The position numbers and the translations under genes were made by a program. A stretch of DNA of 64,000 nt from an uncultured Acetatifactor sp. (GTDB lineage Bacteria > Bacillota > Clostridia > Lachnospirales > Lachnospiraceae), in contig CAJUJU010000001.1 of NCBI GenBank assembly GCA_910586835.1, forward strand, positions 62,001-126,000, read 5' to 3'. A model generated the notes under the pieces. It ran no database searches and was not told where the DNA came from. It saw only the letters and a program-made list of their open reading frames with translations. Shown one piece after another: positions 26,697 through 34,781 of the stretch (positions are counted from its first letter, which is position 1; every line of letters starts with the position of its first letter).

Positions 26697-27751
26697 AACT
26701 CTTCTCCAAACATCTTATATTCCACATATTCCGCTATGGTATGCCCGATAAAAATGTGAGCCTCCTGTACCCGGGGCGTAACCCTGGAGGGCACCTTTAC
26801 AATGTAATCGCACAGTTCTTCCAGTTCCGGCACCTGATGTTCCCCCATCAGCATAACCGTTTTTATACCCTGCCTTTTTGCATAGCGCAGCGCCTCCAGC
26901 ACATTCTTGGATCGTCCGCTGGTAGAAATGCCGATCAACAAATCTCCCGGCCTGGCTTTTGCCTCAAGCTGCCTGGCAAATACCCGCTCATAGCTGTAAT
27001 CATTTCCGATGGCAGTCAGGGTGGAAGTGTTTACGGTCAATGCTTCCGCATTCATTGCCGGACGTTCCCTGTAAAACCGGCTGATAAATTCCGTGGCAAT
27101 ATGCTGGGCATCCGCCGCACTGCCTCCGTTTCCACACAGAAAGACCTGTCCCTCCCTGCGAAGCAGAGCAAGAATCTCCTCCGCAATGCCCATCACCATA
27201 TCCATCAGTCCCCGGTCGGAAGCCATTTTCTTGAAGATATCCTCATGCTCTTCCAGTCTTTGATAAAAGTAATTATGAGGTTCACATACATCATTATACT
27301 TTTCCAGAATGGAAACCATCTCCCAAAGACACCCTTTTCCGCCGTCGTTCTGCAGGATAATATCAGCCGCGTGCTTCGCTCTGTCTATGGCGTTTGCAGG
27401 GCACAGACCAAGCCCTGCGTAAGTCAGTGGCTCCACATCATATTTTCCGTCCCCCACATAACAGATCTTTTCCCTGGAAATACCGGTGTTTTCCTCGATC
27501 AGCCGCATGGTTTCCTTTTTTGTCTTGTTCCCACGGTAAAAGTATTCCCACGGAAAACGCCTCTCAAAATAACCTACGATCTCTGTGTCCTCTCCGGTGA
27601 TCGCAGCAAGTTTATACCCCCTGCGGTGAAGTTCAAATATTGCGTCAATATCCTTCAGGCTGATCTGCTTCTGCTCACGCCCGTCGGAGTCAATGATCAC
27701 TGTTCCGTCAGTTATCACTCCGTCAATGTCAAACACAATCAATTCTATCAT
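26693..27751 (-). CDS. Fusion of KdsC-like HAD phosphatase and GmhA-like SIS isomerase
   Basis: A 352-residue two-domain enzyme. Residues 1-150 are a KdsC/NeuA-C-type HAD domain (FDIDGVITDG with D8 and D10, ITGED, YVGDGKYDVEPL). Residues about 165-352 are a SIS domain with the sedoheptulose-7-phosphate isomerase signature CGNGGSAADAQHIATEF (206-222) and ISTSGRSKNV. The separate enzymes act on phosphorylated sugars: the isomerase makes an aldose phosphate, and the HAD phosphatase removes phosphate from a ulosonic acid phosphate. Fusion and overlap at both ends (ATGA) with the NeuB-like and TPP genes indicate one pathway. The start codon overlaps the NeuB-like gene stop. Confidence 0.87.
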   Translation of the reverse strand: MIELIVFDIDGVITDGTVIIDSDGREQKQISLKDIDAIFELHRRGYKLAAITGEDTEIVGYFERRFPWEYFYRGNKTKKETMRLIEENTGISREKICYVGDGKYDVEPLTYAGLGLCPANAIDRAKHAADIILQNDGGKGCLWEMVSILEKYNDVCEPHNYFYQRLEEHEDIFKKMASDRGLMDMVMGIAEEILALLRREGQVFLCGNGGSAADAQHIATEFISRFYRERPAMNAEALTVNTSTLTAIGNDYSYERVFARQLEAKARPGDLLIGISTSGRSKNVLEALRYAKRQGIKTVMLMGEHQVPELEELCDYIVKVPSRVTPRVQEAHIFIGHTIAEYVEYKMFGEEL

Positions 27752-28578
27752 ACCTGGCCTCTGAGTTTCCTTTTAATTTCTTCCTCTGCAGGTGTCAGTA
27801 TCTTTTCCCCGGTTCCCATGATTTTTTCCGCATCACGGATATCCTTTACCAGCCTGCACAACTCATAGGGTTCAATGGAGGCTTTCTGGTCAGAGCCATA
27901 CATCGTCTTATCCAGAGTGATATGACGTTCAATCGAAGTGGCGCCTGCCGCAACAGCACAGACGCTGACCAAAGTTCCCTCTTCATGTCCGCTGTAGCCC
28001 ACCTTGCACTGATAGGTTTCCGCCAATACCCTGATCAGCTTCAAATTCGCATCCTCCGCCGGCATGGGATAGGTACTGTTACAGTGCATCAGCTCATAAG
28101 GGCAGTCTGCTTCCTCAAAAAATCTCACTGCATGATCAATTTCTTCCAAAGTACTCATCCCTGTAGCCACAAAGGTATACTTTCTCTCGGAGGCAATTTC
28201 TTTCAGCAATTCATCATTTGTCAGCATGGCAGAAGCCACCTTATTATATTTACAGTCATACTGCCTTAAAAACTTCTGGGAATCCACATCCCAGGCGGAC
28301 GCATACCACTCTATTCCCTTTTCTCTGCAATATCTGTCAATCTCATCATACGCTTCCCTGTCGAACTCCAGCCCTTCCTTCTGTGCCCTCTGAGTATCTC
28401 CCCAGGGACTTTTTCTGGGGCTGTCCAGATATTCCCTGGTATAAACCTTATCCACCGTCCGCTTCTGGAACTTTACCGCGTCGCATCCTGCCGTCACCGC
28501 CGCGTCAATCAGACGCTTTGCAAGCTGCATGTCACCGTTATGATTGATACCGATTTCCGCTGTGATAAATGTACTCAT
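27748..28578 (-). CDS. NeuB-like sialic/ulosonic acid synthase without SAF domain
   Basis: Condenses an aldose (or its phosphate) with phosphoenolpyruvate to a nonulosonic-acid-type sugar. The TIM-barrel start AEIGINHNGDMQLAKRLIDA, VKFQKR, HCNSTYP, VGYSGHEEG and SIERHITLD are typical of NeuB. The protein has only 276 residues and ends after the barrel at EEEIKRKLRGQV; the C-terminal antifreeze-like SAF domain of usual NeuB proteins (about 340 residues) is absent. The ATG at 28578 is chosen because GAGGG is 7 bases upstream and it follows the previous stop. No CMP-sugar synthetase (NeuA) is present in the window, so how the product would be activated is open. Confidence 0.86.
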   Translation of the reverse strand: MSTFITAEIGINHNGDMQLAKRLIDAAVTAGCDAVKFQKRTVDKVYTREYLDSPRKSPWGDTQRAQKEGLEFDREAYDEIDRYCREKGIEWYASAWDVDSQKFLRQYDCKYNKVASAMLTNDELLKEIASERKYTFVATGMSTLEEIDHAVRFFEEADCPYELMHCNSTYPMPAEDANLKLIRVLAETYQCKVGYSGHEEGTLVSVCAVAAGATSIERHITLDKTMYGSDQKASIEPYELCRLVKDIRDAEKIMGTGEKILTPAEEEIKRKLRGQV

Positions 28579-28588
28579 TTTTCTGCCC

Positions 28589-30772
28589 TCATTTCCCTTT
28601 TTCCTCAATCTGCCGCAACAGTTCTCTGGCCTCGCTGTCTCCCTGCATGCACTGATCTACCTGCTCCAGAATACCGCGTGCCTCCTGATATTTTTTCTCA
28701 TCCATGTATCTTTTGGCTACGGTTTTCAGTGAATGTACCAACTGTAAAAGCTCTACGTTTTCTGCCTCCACCCTTTTATTCTGCTTCTCCAACATTTCTT
28801 TATACAGCTTTGCATAAGCTCCCACTGTATTTTCCAATACAGAGTAAAAGCCGACACACCTTCTCAGACACTCAAGCGCACTTCTCTCATCCCCACTCTC
28901 TCTGTACCGCCATACCTCCCGCAGTCTTAATGCCAACTGAGCCTCCAGGGGCAGCGCCTCCGGCAAGCCTTCAAATACCTCCTCCCGGAACAACTTCCGG
29001 TAATAGCCCAGCACGCGCTCTTCGTGCCGCCTGAAGCATCCCTCCAGTTCCTCCAGAGACGTTTGCTTCTCCGCCGTCCGATAGAGCAGCGCCTCACTGC
29101 ATCTCATGTAAAAGTATTCATACCGGATGTCCTCTGTAGTCTGCCAACCTCTGACACGCTGCTTCCAAATCCGAATCATTTCTTCCGGCGCAGTACCGAT
29201 CCACTCCTCCGTTCCGCTTCTCCAACGGTTAAAGTCACACTGCAAAAAATACTTCTCCAGAGGGACCCCTTTCCGTTCTGCAATCTCCCAGACACCAGCA
29301 TCTGTTCTGTAAATCGCCTCACAATGCTCAAAGATGCTCTTGTACACCTTCTCCAGCACCTCTGTTTGCCCATCCCTCTCCGACACAAGGATTCTGCAGG
29401 ACAGCACATACTGATGGTCACATCCAATCTGTGCGGCCATCCTTCGCAGGTTCCACACCAGTTCTTCTTTCTTATCCTTCAGCCAGGTCTGCTCCAGTTC
29501 CGCCATCACCGGTGCAAGCTCCAGGATCCCATACTCCCTCTCCCCCATGGTTTTAACCATCCTGGTCAGGGATTCGCAGGGCTCCTCACAGGCGTACTCC
29601 AACAGCGCCTTCTCCAGCTCCTCCTGGCCGAACAACCTTTTGTCCGTCCAGTCCAGGGTGTAAAAATATTCCTCCAAAGCCGCTTTGTCTTGTACTTTGG
29701 CAGCCGAAACCAGCCCCCTCAGAGTAGTACGAATCAAGGGGATCTCCTGAAACACCGTATTGTTGATCAGGGAAGTCTCATTTCCAATGGCATACTTATC
29801 CTGCCCTTTCTCCCTGTAAATTCTTATATAATTCAGAAATGCCTCCAGACACTCCTGATAATTTTCCTCCCTTTGATAGACTACCGCCTGCAAGAAATAC
29901 AGATGTGCTTTGGCGCAGTCATAGATCAGTTTATCCTCAATTCCTTTTTGCGCCCATCGCAACGCTTCCTTGTAGTCATACTTTTGCAGGCTTGCGGATG
30001 CCGCATAGCTGTAGAGCGCTCCGGCGGAACGCATCTGAGTATTATCCACCGTCTCAAAACTGTCATAAACGCCAAAAGCCTTCTCACAAAGCTCAAGAAC
30101 GCGCTCATACTCCTCGATCCCTATGTACTCCTGGATCAGCTGAGTATACCAACGCAGGCAGGTAGGCTCCGCTTCCAACTGCTTCCACAGCAGGCTGGCA
30201 TTCCGCTCCACATGTTTATATTTATCAGCATCATTGTCAAAAATGTATCCATAGTGCTCCACACATGTGTCAAAATCTTTAATGGGCACATAGGTAGGAA
30301 TCAGAAACTCATGAATAATACCGTGAAACCTGGTGTCCGGCATCATTCGCACCATCCGCAACACCACGTTATCCACATAAGGTTTTTTCTCCCCAACCCT
30401 TGAAGTGTAATTCCTCTGGTAATAACGGGCACAATTATAATCCCTGTATTCCCCGCTCAGGAAAAAGTCCACAATCTCCGTAGGATCCTCAAACCACTCG
30501 TCGTCATCCAGATACAGGAACCATTCTCCTCTGGCCTTTTGAAGTCCCGCATTCCTTGCAGCCGCAAAATCATTGCACCAGGTAAAGGGAACAATAAGAT
30601 CCGTATACTCTCTTGCAATGGCAAGCTGCTCCTCGTTGCACCCGGTGTCTACAAGAATCAGTTCGCAGGAAACCTTTTCCATAAGAGGGGTCAGGGAGTC
30701 AAGGCATTTTCGCATTTCTTCACGACCGGAGATTAATATTGAAATGGATAAAACGACTGATTTGTCATTCAT
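28589..30772 (-). CDS. GT2 glycosyltransferase with C-terminal TPR-like repeats
   Basis: A 727-residue cytoplasmic glycosyltransferase, first gene after fliC. The GT2 domain (1-240) has SISILISGREEM, LVDTGCNEEQ, the sugar-nucleotide DDDEW motif and a WCNDFAAARNAG acceptor-side segment. The rest is helical with TPR-like repeats (for example ALRWAQKG, YQECLEAFLNYIRIY), as in Gram-positive glycosyltransferases that modify proteins. Its position 39 bp beyond the fliC terminator suggests it glycosylates flagellin, as do flagellin-linked GT2-TPR proteins in clostridia. GGAAAGG lies 10 bases before the ATG. No separate promoter is clear, so read-through from fliC is possible. Confidence 0.86.
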   Translation of the reverse strand: MNDKSVVLSISILISGREEMRKCLDSLTPLMEKVSCELILVDTGCNEEQLAIAREYTDLIVPFTWCNDFAAARNAGLQKARGEWFLYLDDDEWFEDPTEIVDFFLSGEYRDYNCARYYQRNYTSRVGEKKPYVDNVVLRMVRMMPDTRFHGIIHEFLIPTYVPIKDFDTCVEHYGYIFDNDADKYKHVERNASLLWKQLEAEPTCLRWYTQLIQEYIGIEEYERVLELCEKAFGVYDSFETVDNTQMRSAGALYSYAASASLQKYDYKEALRWAQKGIEDKLIYDCAKAHLYFLQAVVYQREENYQECLEAFLNYIRIYREKGQDKYAIGNETSLINNTVFQEIPLIRTTLRGLVSAAKVQDKAALEEYFYTLDWTDKRLFGQEELEKALLEYACEEPCESLTRMVKTMGEREYGILELAPVMAELEQTWLKDKKEELVWNLRRMAAQIGCDHQYVLSCRILVSERDGQTEVLEKVYKSIFEHCEAIYRTDAGVWEIAERKGVPLEKYFLQCDFNRWRSGTEEWIGTAPEEMIRIWKQRVRGWQTTEDIRYEYFYMRCSEALLYRTAEKQTSLEELEGCFRRHEERVLGYYRKLFREEVFEGLPEALPLEAQLALRLREVWRYRESGDERSALECLRRCVGFYSVLENTVGAYAKLYKEMLEKQNKRVEAENVELLQLVHSLKTVAKRYMDEKKYQEARGILEQVDQCMQGDSEARELLRQIEEKGK

Positions 30773-30803
30773 AAAATGGAATCCTTTCCGTAAACAAATT
30801 ATC

Positions 30804-30834
30804 GAAAAAAGGCCCCGGCTTCGAAGCCGGGGCC
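30804..30834 (-). terminator. fliC terminator
   Basis: A 24-base perfect palindrome at 30811-30834 (GGCCCCGGCTTC and its complement) followed on the minus strand by six T residues, 41 bp past the fliC stop. It is one of the strongest terminators in the window and is expected to separate abundant flagellin mRNA from the glycosyltransferase gene behind it. Confidence 0.92.
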
Positions 30835-30874
30835 CCTGGTAGTTACTCTTTGCTATGCTGTATGGGCCAAACGA

Positions 30875-32350
30875 TTAACCAAGCAGAGACAGAACGCCCT
30901 GGTTGGACTGATTAGCCTGAGCCAGCATTGCCTGGCCTGCCTGAGACAGAATGTTATTGTTGGAGTACTTAACCATCTCAGATGCCATATCGGTATCACG
31001 GATCTGGCTCTCTGCGCTGGTAGTATTCTCAACTACGTTGTCCAGGTTGTTGATGGTGTGCTCAAGTCTGTTCTGAACAGCACCCAGATCGGATCTCTGT
31101 GCGGATACCTTGGTGATGGCAGCCTTGATCTTCTCGATTGCTTCCAGAGCCCTTGCATCATTATCGCCGTCCAACTGAAGTCCGTTCACGCCAAGTCCCT
31201 TTGCAGACATGGACTCAATGTTCATGGTGATCTGGTTGTTAGCGGTTGCATCTGCACCCACATGCAGGCTTACATCCAGCGTGCCCACCTTGTCACGAAC
31301 AGTAGCAACTTCGCTCTGCTTCAACGTGGTCTCATTACCAACAGCATCATATACCTTAGGTGCATCTGCCTTCGCGCTGGTAACTCCAACGGTGTCGGTA
31401 GCGCCGGTGTAGTAGGTTGCAAAATAGTTATCCAGATCATTTACGGAAATCTTGTTTCCGTCTTTGTCATAGTATGCAGCCTGCGCACTCGTACAGGAAG
31501 CTGCTCCGATCTTCGTAGCATTGAAAGCAACCGTATCCGCTACATCTCCCTTATCGGTAGCCTTCTTATTGTAGCCGGATGCCGTAATCGTCAGCAGAGT
31601 TTCGCCGTTCTTGCTGCGGATCTCAAACTTGCCGCTGGTAGCCGCAGTGGTCACCACATCATACTTGTTAGCCGCATCGCCGTTCAGGGTCAGGGTGTAG
31701 GTGGTTGCATTGGTTCCGTTCGTTCCGTAGGTGCTGGAAGCCGTCAGATTTACGCCCGCTGACTTCAGTGCCTTAACCAGATCATTCTGTGCGTCCATGT
31801 TGGTAACAGTAGCCGTAGCGCCGGATACAGTCATGGTCAATCCGGTTGCCTTGTCGGTGCTGAAGGTTGCGCTTGCAACAGCAGCAGTGCCAAAGGTAGA
31901 ATAGGAATAGCTTGCCTGCAGAGGAGCGCTTGAATCACCCTTCAGCAGATAGGTCTCGTTGAACTTGGTTGTCTCAGCAACACGGTCAAGTTCGGTGGTC
32001 AGCTGATCGATTTCGGCCTGAATGGCGGTACGGTCAGATGTGGAGTTGGTGCCGTTAGCTGCCTTTACTGCAAGCTCGTTCATTCTCTGAAGCATGTCAT
32101 GTACTTCGGTCAGGGCGCCTTCTGCGGTCTGCACTGCGGAGATACCGTCCTGTGCGTTTGCGGAAGCCTGTGTAAGTCCACGAATCTGCTTACGCATCTT
32201 CTCGGAAATAGCCAGACCTGCTGCATCGTCTGCTGCTCTGTTGATCTTGTAACCGGATGAGAGTTTCTCAGTTGACTTAGCCTGAGTTGCTGTGGTCAGA
32301 CCCAACATTCTGTTGGAGTTCATAGCTGTTAAATTGTGCTGTACTACCAT
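30875..32350 (-). CDS. fliC: Flagellin
   Basis: The filament subunit, 491 residues, secreted by the flagellar export apparatus without a signal peptide. The N-terminal D0/D1 part (1-140) begins MVVQHNLTAMNSNRMLG and contains LQRMNELAVKAANGT, the region sensed by TLR5 in many flagellins. Residues about 145-370 are a variable domain rich in Thr, Ser, Ala and Gly, the expected place for O-linked glycans. The C-terminal D1/D0 part ends with SQIRDTDMASEMV and NQGVLSLLG. AAGGAGGA lies 7 bases before the ATG. Transcription is from a consensus sigma-28 promoter with a leader of about 190 bases that bears candidate CsrA sites. The B. subtilis name is hag. Confidence 0.97.
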   Translation of the reverse strand: MVVQHNLTAMNSNRMLGLTTATQAKSTEKLSSGYKINRAADDAAGLAISEKMRKQIRGLTQASANAQDGISAVQTAEGALTEVHDMLQRMNELAVKAANGTNSTSDRTAIQAEIDQLTTELDRVAETTKFNETYLLKGDSSAPLQASYSYSTFGTAAVASATFSTDKATGLTMTVSGATATVTNMDAQNDLVKALKSAGVNLTASSTYGTNGTNATTYTLTLNGDAANKYDVVTTAATSGKFEIRSKNGETLLTITASGYNKKATDKGDVADTVAFNATKIGAASCTSAQAAYYDKDGNKISVNDLDNYFATYYTGATDTVGVTSAKADAPKVYDAVGNETTLKQSEVATVRDKVGTLDVSLHVGADATANNQITMNIESMSAKGLGVNGLQLDGDNDARALEAIEKIKAAITKVSAQRSDLGAVQNRLEHTINNLDNVVENTTSAESQIRDTDMASEMVKYSNNNILSQAGQAMLAQANQSNQGVLSLLG

Positions 32351-32356
32351 AATATA

Positions 32357-32390
32357 TTCCTCCTTGAATATTTTACCGCTTCCTTGCGGT
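32357..32390 (-). promoter_or_regulatory. Candidate double CsrA-binding site in the fliC leader
   Basis: On the minus strand the hairpin ACCGC-AAGGAA-GCGGT (32390-32375) presents GGA in its loop, and a second site CAAGGAGGA (32366-32358) contains the Shine-Dalgarno sequence of fliC. This mirrors the B. subtilis hag leader, where CsrA binds two such sites to block translation and FliW relieves it. csrA and fliW are both in this window. The match is by structure and position only. Confidence 0.72.
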
Positions 32391-32549
32391 CAATGTTTTT
32401 GTTACCGTTCCCCTGACTCGCACCTGCCAGTTTCCCGATAAATGGTGTAACGACAGTCTCCGTACAATTGTGCGTATTGCCCTTGATCTGTCAGAAAGCC
32501 TGAACCTCAATTCTGTTTTATGAATGTTCATTTGCTTTACCTGATAAGT

Positions 32550-32576
32550 ATATCGGAGGGATTTCGGATTACTTTA
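32550..32576 (-). promoter_or_regulatory. Sigma-28 promoter of fliC
   Basis: TAAA (32576-32573), a 15-base spacer and TCCGATAT (32557-32550) match the sigma-28/sigma-D consensus TAAA-N15-GCCGATAT in all but one base. It places the start of transcription near 32543 and gives an untranslated leader of about 190 bases. Confidence 0.9.
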
Positions 32577-32612
32577 GGGGGATTTTCAAATTATTAATCA
32601 AATTTTTCAGTA

Positions 32613-33194
32613 TCATAACCCCTCTCCGGTCTCCGGCGCCGCCTTGATTTCCGGAAGATCCCCCATAACCTCCGCGTTATCCGCCTTGCCCTGGGGATCA
32701 TATTCCACCGCTTCCGGCCCCTCTTCCTCATCCTTCCAGAGCGACTTGTGTTTCTTTCTCTTTTCATCCAGCTGATGCAGCATCTGAGCACTCTTAGCCG
32801 CCTGATACATATCGGGATAAGCCTCCAGGAGCTTCTTTTCATCCTTATAGGGCACGATGTCACCTCGTGAGATCCGCATTGCTACCGTCATCAGCTTTGC
32901 ATACTCCTCCGCCTGTTCACTTCCCGTGTCGGCCTGCTGCCGGGCCACCTCGGCATTCCATGCCAGAGCATGCTGCTCCGCCAGTTCATCCAGTATCTTT
33001 TCGTTCTCCTCAAATTTTTCTCTCACGGCATCCACAGACAGCTGCAGGGTTACCGCCTGCTCCGAGAATTCAACAGAGCCTGTTGCATGGTATTTATGCT
33101 GTGCTTCCTCTCTCTGCCTGATCAGATTCCGGGTCTGGTCAATCAGTTCCTGTCTGTGTGCCCGATATATATTCTGCGCTTCCGATATTTTCAT
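32613..33194 (-). CDS. Conserved-type hypothetical coiled-coil protein in flagellar locus
   Basis: A 193-residue, charged, helical, cytoplasmic protein that I do not recognise. Residues 1-110 are rich in Glu, Gln, Lys and Arg with heptad-like spacing, suggesting a coiled coil. The middle has ISRGDIVPYKDEKKLLEAYPDMYQ, and the acidic C-terminus looks disordered. The ATG at 33194 is chosen because AAAGGAG lies 11 bases upstream; an in-frame ATG at 33236 has no ribosome binding site. A sigma-28-like promoter at 33338-33364 and the position directly before fliC mark it as a late flagellar gene, perhaps a chaperone or assembly factor. It has no recognisable catalytic motif. Confidence 0.75.
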   Translation of the reverse strand: MKISEAQNIYRAHRQELIDQTRNLIRQREEAQHKYHATGSVEFSEQAVTLQLSVDAVREKFEENEKILDELAEQHALAWNAEVARQQADTGSEQAEEYAKLMTVAMRISRGDIVPYKDEKKLLEAYPDMYQAAKSAQMLHQLDEKRKKHKSLWKDEEEGPEAVEYDPQGKADNAEVMGDLPEIKAAPETGEGL

Positions 33195-33337
33195 ATTAAC
33201 AACCACTCCTTTTGCTTCTCGCAGGTTCAGCTGCATGAATCATATTTGCAGATTAAATATCCATCTGAAGATCATCCTCGAATGTTTCCGGTCGGCTTCT
33301 CTGCTCCTCCAAGGTTTACTTTCCTAATCTGTATCTT

Positions 33338-33364
33338 ATATCGGATTGATAAATACATTCTATA
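33338..33364 (-). promoter_or_regulatory. Sigma-28-like promoter of the 193-residue protein gene
   Basis: The minus strand has TATA (33364-33361), exactly 15 bases, then TCCGATAT (33345-33338). The -10 box is identical to that of fliC; the -35 box has one mismatch to TAAA. The leader to the ATG at 33194 would be about 140 bases. Confidence 0.7.
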
Positions 33365-33396
33365 ACAGGCACACAGCAAGACGCACAGGTTATCCT

Positions 33397-33714
33397 TTAA
33401 GCCAATGCAAGCTTTTCCTTTACGCGCACCATATCACATTCCAGAACATTTACCCGAAGGTACAGCATCTCTTCCTCCTCGGAGGTCTTCAATGCTTCAA
33501 TGAGCTTCCTGTTCAGATCCAGATGTCCCTCCGCTACCCTCTTAAGACCCGGTTCAAGCACATTTTCCTGATACATGCGGAGATTGGCAACCTGCTGCTC
33601 GAGGACTGCCATTTTCTGCTTCAGGGTTCCAACATCCTCCTTCAGAGTTATTATCTCCTGTGCAATCCAGTCAAATTTATTGACCAGGTAATCCAGTTTT
33701 TCAGAATCTGTCAT
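33397..33714 (-). CDS. Small coiled-coil hypothetical protein
   Basis: A 105-residue protein with no recognised family. It begins MTDSEKLDYLVNKFDWI and is nearly all helix with heptad-like patterns (LKEDVGTLKQKMAVLEQQVANL), so it probably forms a coiled-coil dimer. The ATG at 33714 is chosen since AAAGGAG sits 8 bases upstream. In front of the gene a hairpin CGGGCA-TGCTC-TGCCCG (33735-33751) lies close to the ribosome binding site. It is placed between the FliT-like gene and the 193-residue protein gene, so it may be a flagellar accessory factor, but small coiled-coil proteins of this type also occur elsewhere. Confidence 0.7.
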   Translation of the reverse strand: MTDSEKLDYLVNKFDWIAQEIITLKEDVGTLKQKMAVLEQQVANLRMYQENVLEPGLKRVAEGHLDLNRKLIEALKTSEEEEMLYLRVNVLECDMVRVKEKLALA

Positions 33715-33814
33715 ATTACTTTCTCCTTTCATTTCGGGCATGCTCTGCCCGTTTTTTAATTGTGTAATTGTGGCAGAGAGTGCCGGAAATCATAGATAAA
33801 TAACAGACATAAAG

Positions 33815-33842
33815 AAACCTGTATAAATTAATATACAGGTTT
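33815..33842 (-). terminator. Inverted repeat after the fliD-fliS operon, possible terminator
   Basis: AAACCTGTAT at 33815-33824 and ATACAGGTTT at 33833-33842 form a 10-bp perfect stem with an 8-base loop, 34 bp beyond the stop of the FliT-like gene. The following minus-strand bases are only moderately T-rich (CTTTATGTC), so termination efficiency is uncertain. Confidence 0.45.
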
Positions 33843-33875
33843 CCTCCTTGATTGTCAATCCTATTAAAAATAAAA

Positions 33876-34352
33876 CTATTGTTTGTTATCCATAAACTGT
33901 GGCGCAACCACATTGGACTGGTTCATGTTCTTGTAATAGTCATATGCAGCCTGGGAATTCCGACGGTTTTGGCCGATATCAGCCTTCTGCCTGTGAAAAT
34001 AAGCCTCCACAAGCTTTTTATTGCGCGCCTCCTGCGCCTGGATGCCCACACTTTCTTCCGTGACACGGCTTACAAGCTCCTGAAGCCTCCTGATTTGATC
34101 CGCATACTTTTCCCGGCCGTCCTGCAGTTCGTCGGCAACCTTCTTATACAGCGTTTCAAACCCATTGTCCAGCGCTGTAACCTCGTCGATCAAGGCGCCC
34201 TTTTCCTCTACATACTCGTCGAACTTATCCATTCCCACATTGTCCGAACGGAAAATTTCTTCCTGGCGAAGATTATACTCCCGAATCTTTGCCATAACCT
34301 GTAGTTTTCTTTGCAGACTGTCCTCCAAAATATTCAGATAGCTCTCGGTCAT
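33876..34352 (-). CDS. FliT/FlgN-like flagellar chaperone candidate
   Basis: A 158-residue, helical, charged protein following fliS by 14 bp. The start MTESYLNILEDSLQRKLQVMAKI and the all-helical pattern resemble FlgN/FliT-type export chaperones, and the place after fliD-fliS is where Gram-positive bacteria encode FliT. Sequence similarity in this family is weak, so the call rests mainly on order, size and helix content. GGAG lies 7 bases before the ATG. Its likely job is to hold FliD or another late substrate before export. Confidence 0.65.
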   Translation of the reverse strand: MTESYLNILEDSLQRKLQVMAKIREYNLRQEEIFRSDNVGMDKFDEYVEEKGALIDEVTALDNGFETLYKKVADELQDGREKYADQIRRLQELVSRVTEESVGIQAQEARNKKLVEAYFHRQKADIGQNRRNSQAAYDYYKNMNQSNVVAPQFMDNKQ

Positions 34353-34366
34353 TTGTCACTCCGCCT

Positions 34367-34741
34367 TTACTGTTTGCTGTGCTGCATTACTTCCTTCCAG
34401 GTGTCCCGCATGGAGCGGAGATGCTGGTTCACTTCCTCCAGGATCTCCTTATCCTTTTTAATATTGGCCTCCACGAGCCTGCGGCCGAGATAAGAGTAGA
34501 CTCTCTCAAAATCCTCCGCCACGGGGTAGCTCATATCCAGTGTCTGACGGAAGTAATCCACAATGCGCTCTGTCTTCGTAATGTTGACATGCGCCTTTTC
34601 AATATCCTTCTGTTCCACCGCCACAATGGCAATATTACAGAATTTAATGGCTCCGTCATAAAGCATCAAGGTCAACTCCGCCGGAGAAGCCGTCAGAATC
34701 TTACTGTTGTTGTACTGTGAATATGCGCCGGGTAACGCCAT
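34367..34741 (-). CDS. fliS: Flagellin export chaperone FliS
   Basis: Cytoplasmic chaperone that binds the C-terminus of flagellin and prevents early polymerisation. The 124-residue form starts MALPGAYSQYNNSKILTASP and has the family core ELTLMLYDGAIKFC and RRLVEANIKKD, in line with the usual 125-135 residues. This ATG has AGGA 7 bases upstream. A GTG at 34789, overlapping the end of fliD by 8 bp, would add 16 residues without family support. It belongs to the flaG-fliD-fliS-fliT operon. Confidence 0.93.
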   Translation of the reverse strand: MALPGAYSQYNNSKILTASPAELTLMLYDGAIKFCNIAIVAVEQKDIEKAHVNITKTERIVDYFRQTLDMSYPVAEDFERVYSYLGRRLVEANIKKDKEILEEVNQHLRSMRDTWKEVMQHSKQ

Positions 34742-34781
34742 TACCGCATCCTGCCTTTCTTCATCATAAATCCGTTTATCA

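Noticed and set aside
29024..30403. 459-codon open frame on the plus strand opposite the GT2-TPR gene
   Set aside because: Antisense shadow; its translation is Leu/His/Pro rich without motif.
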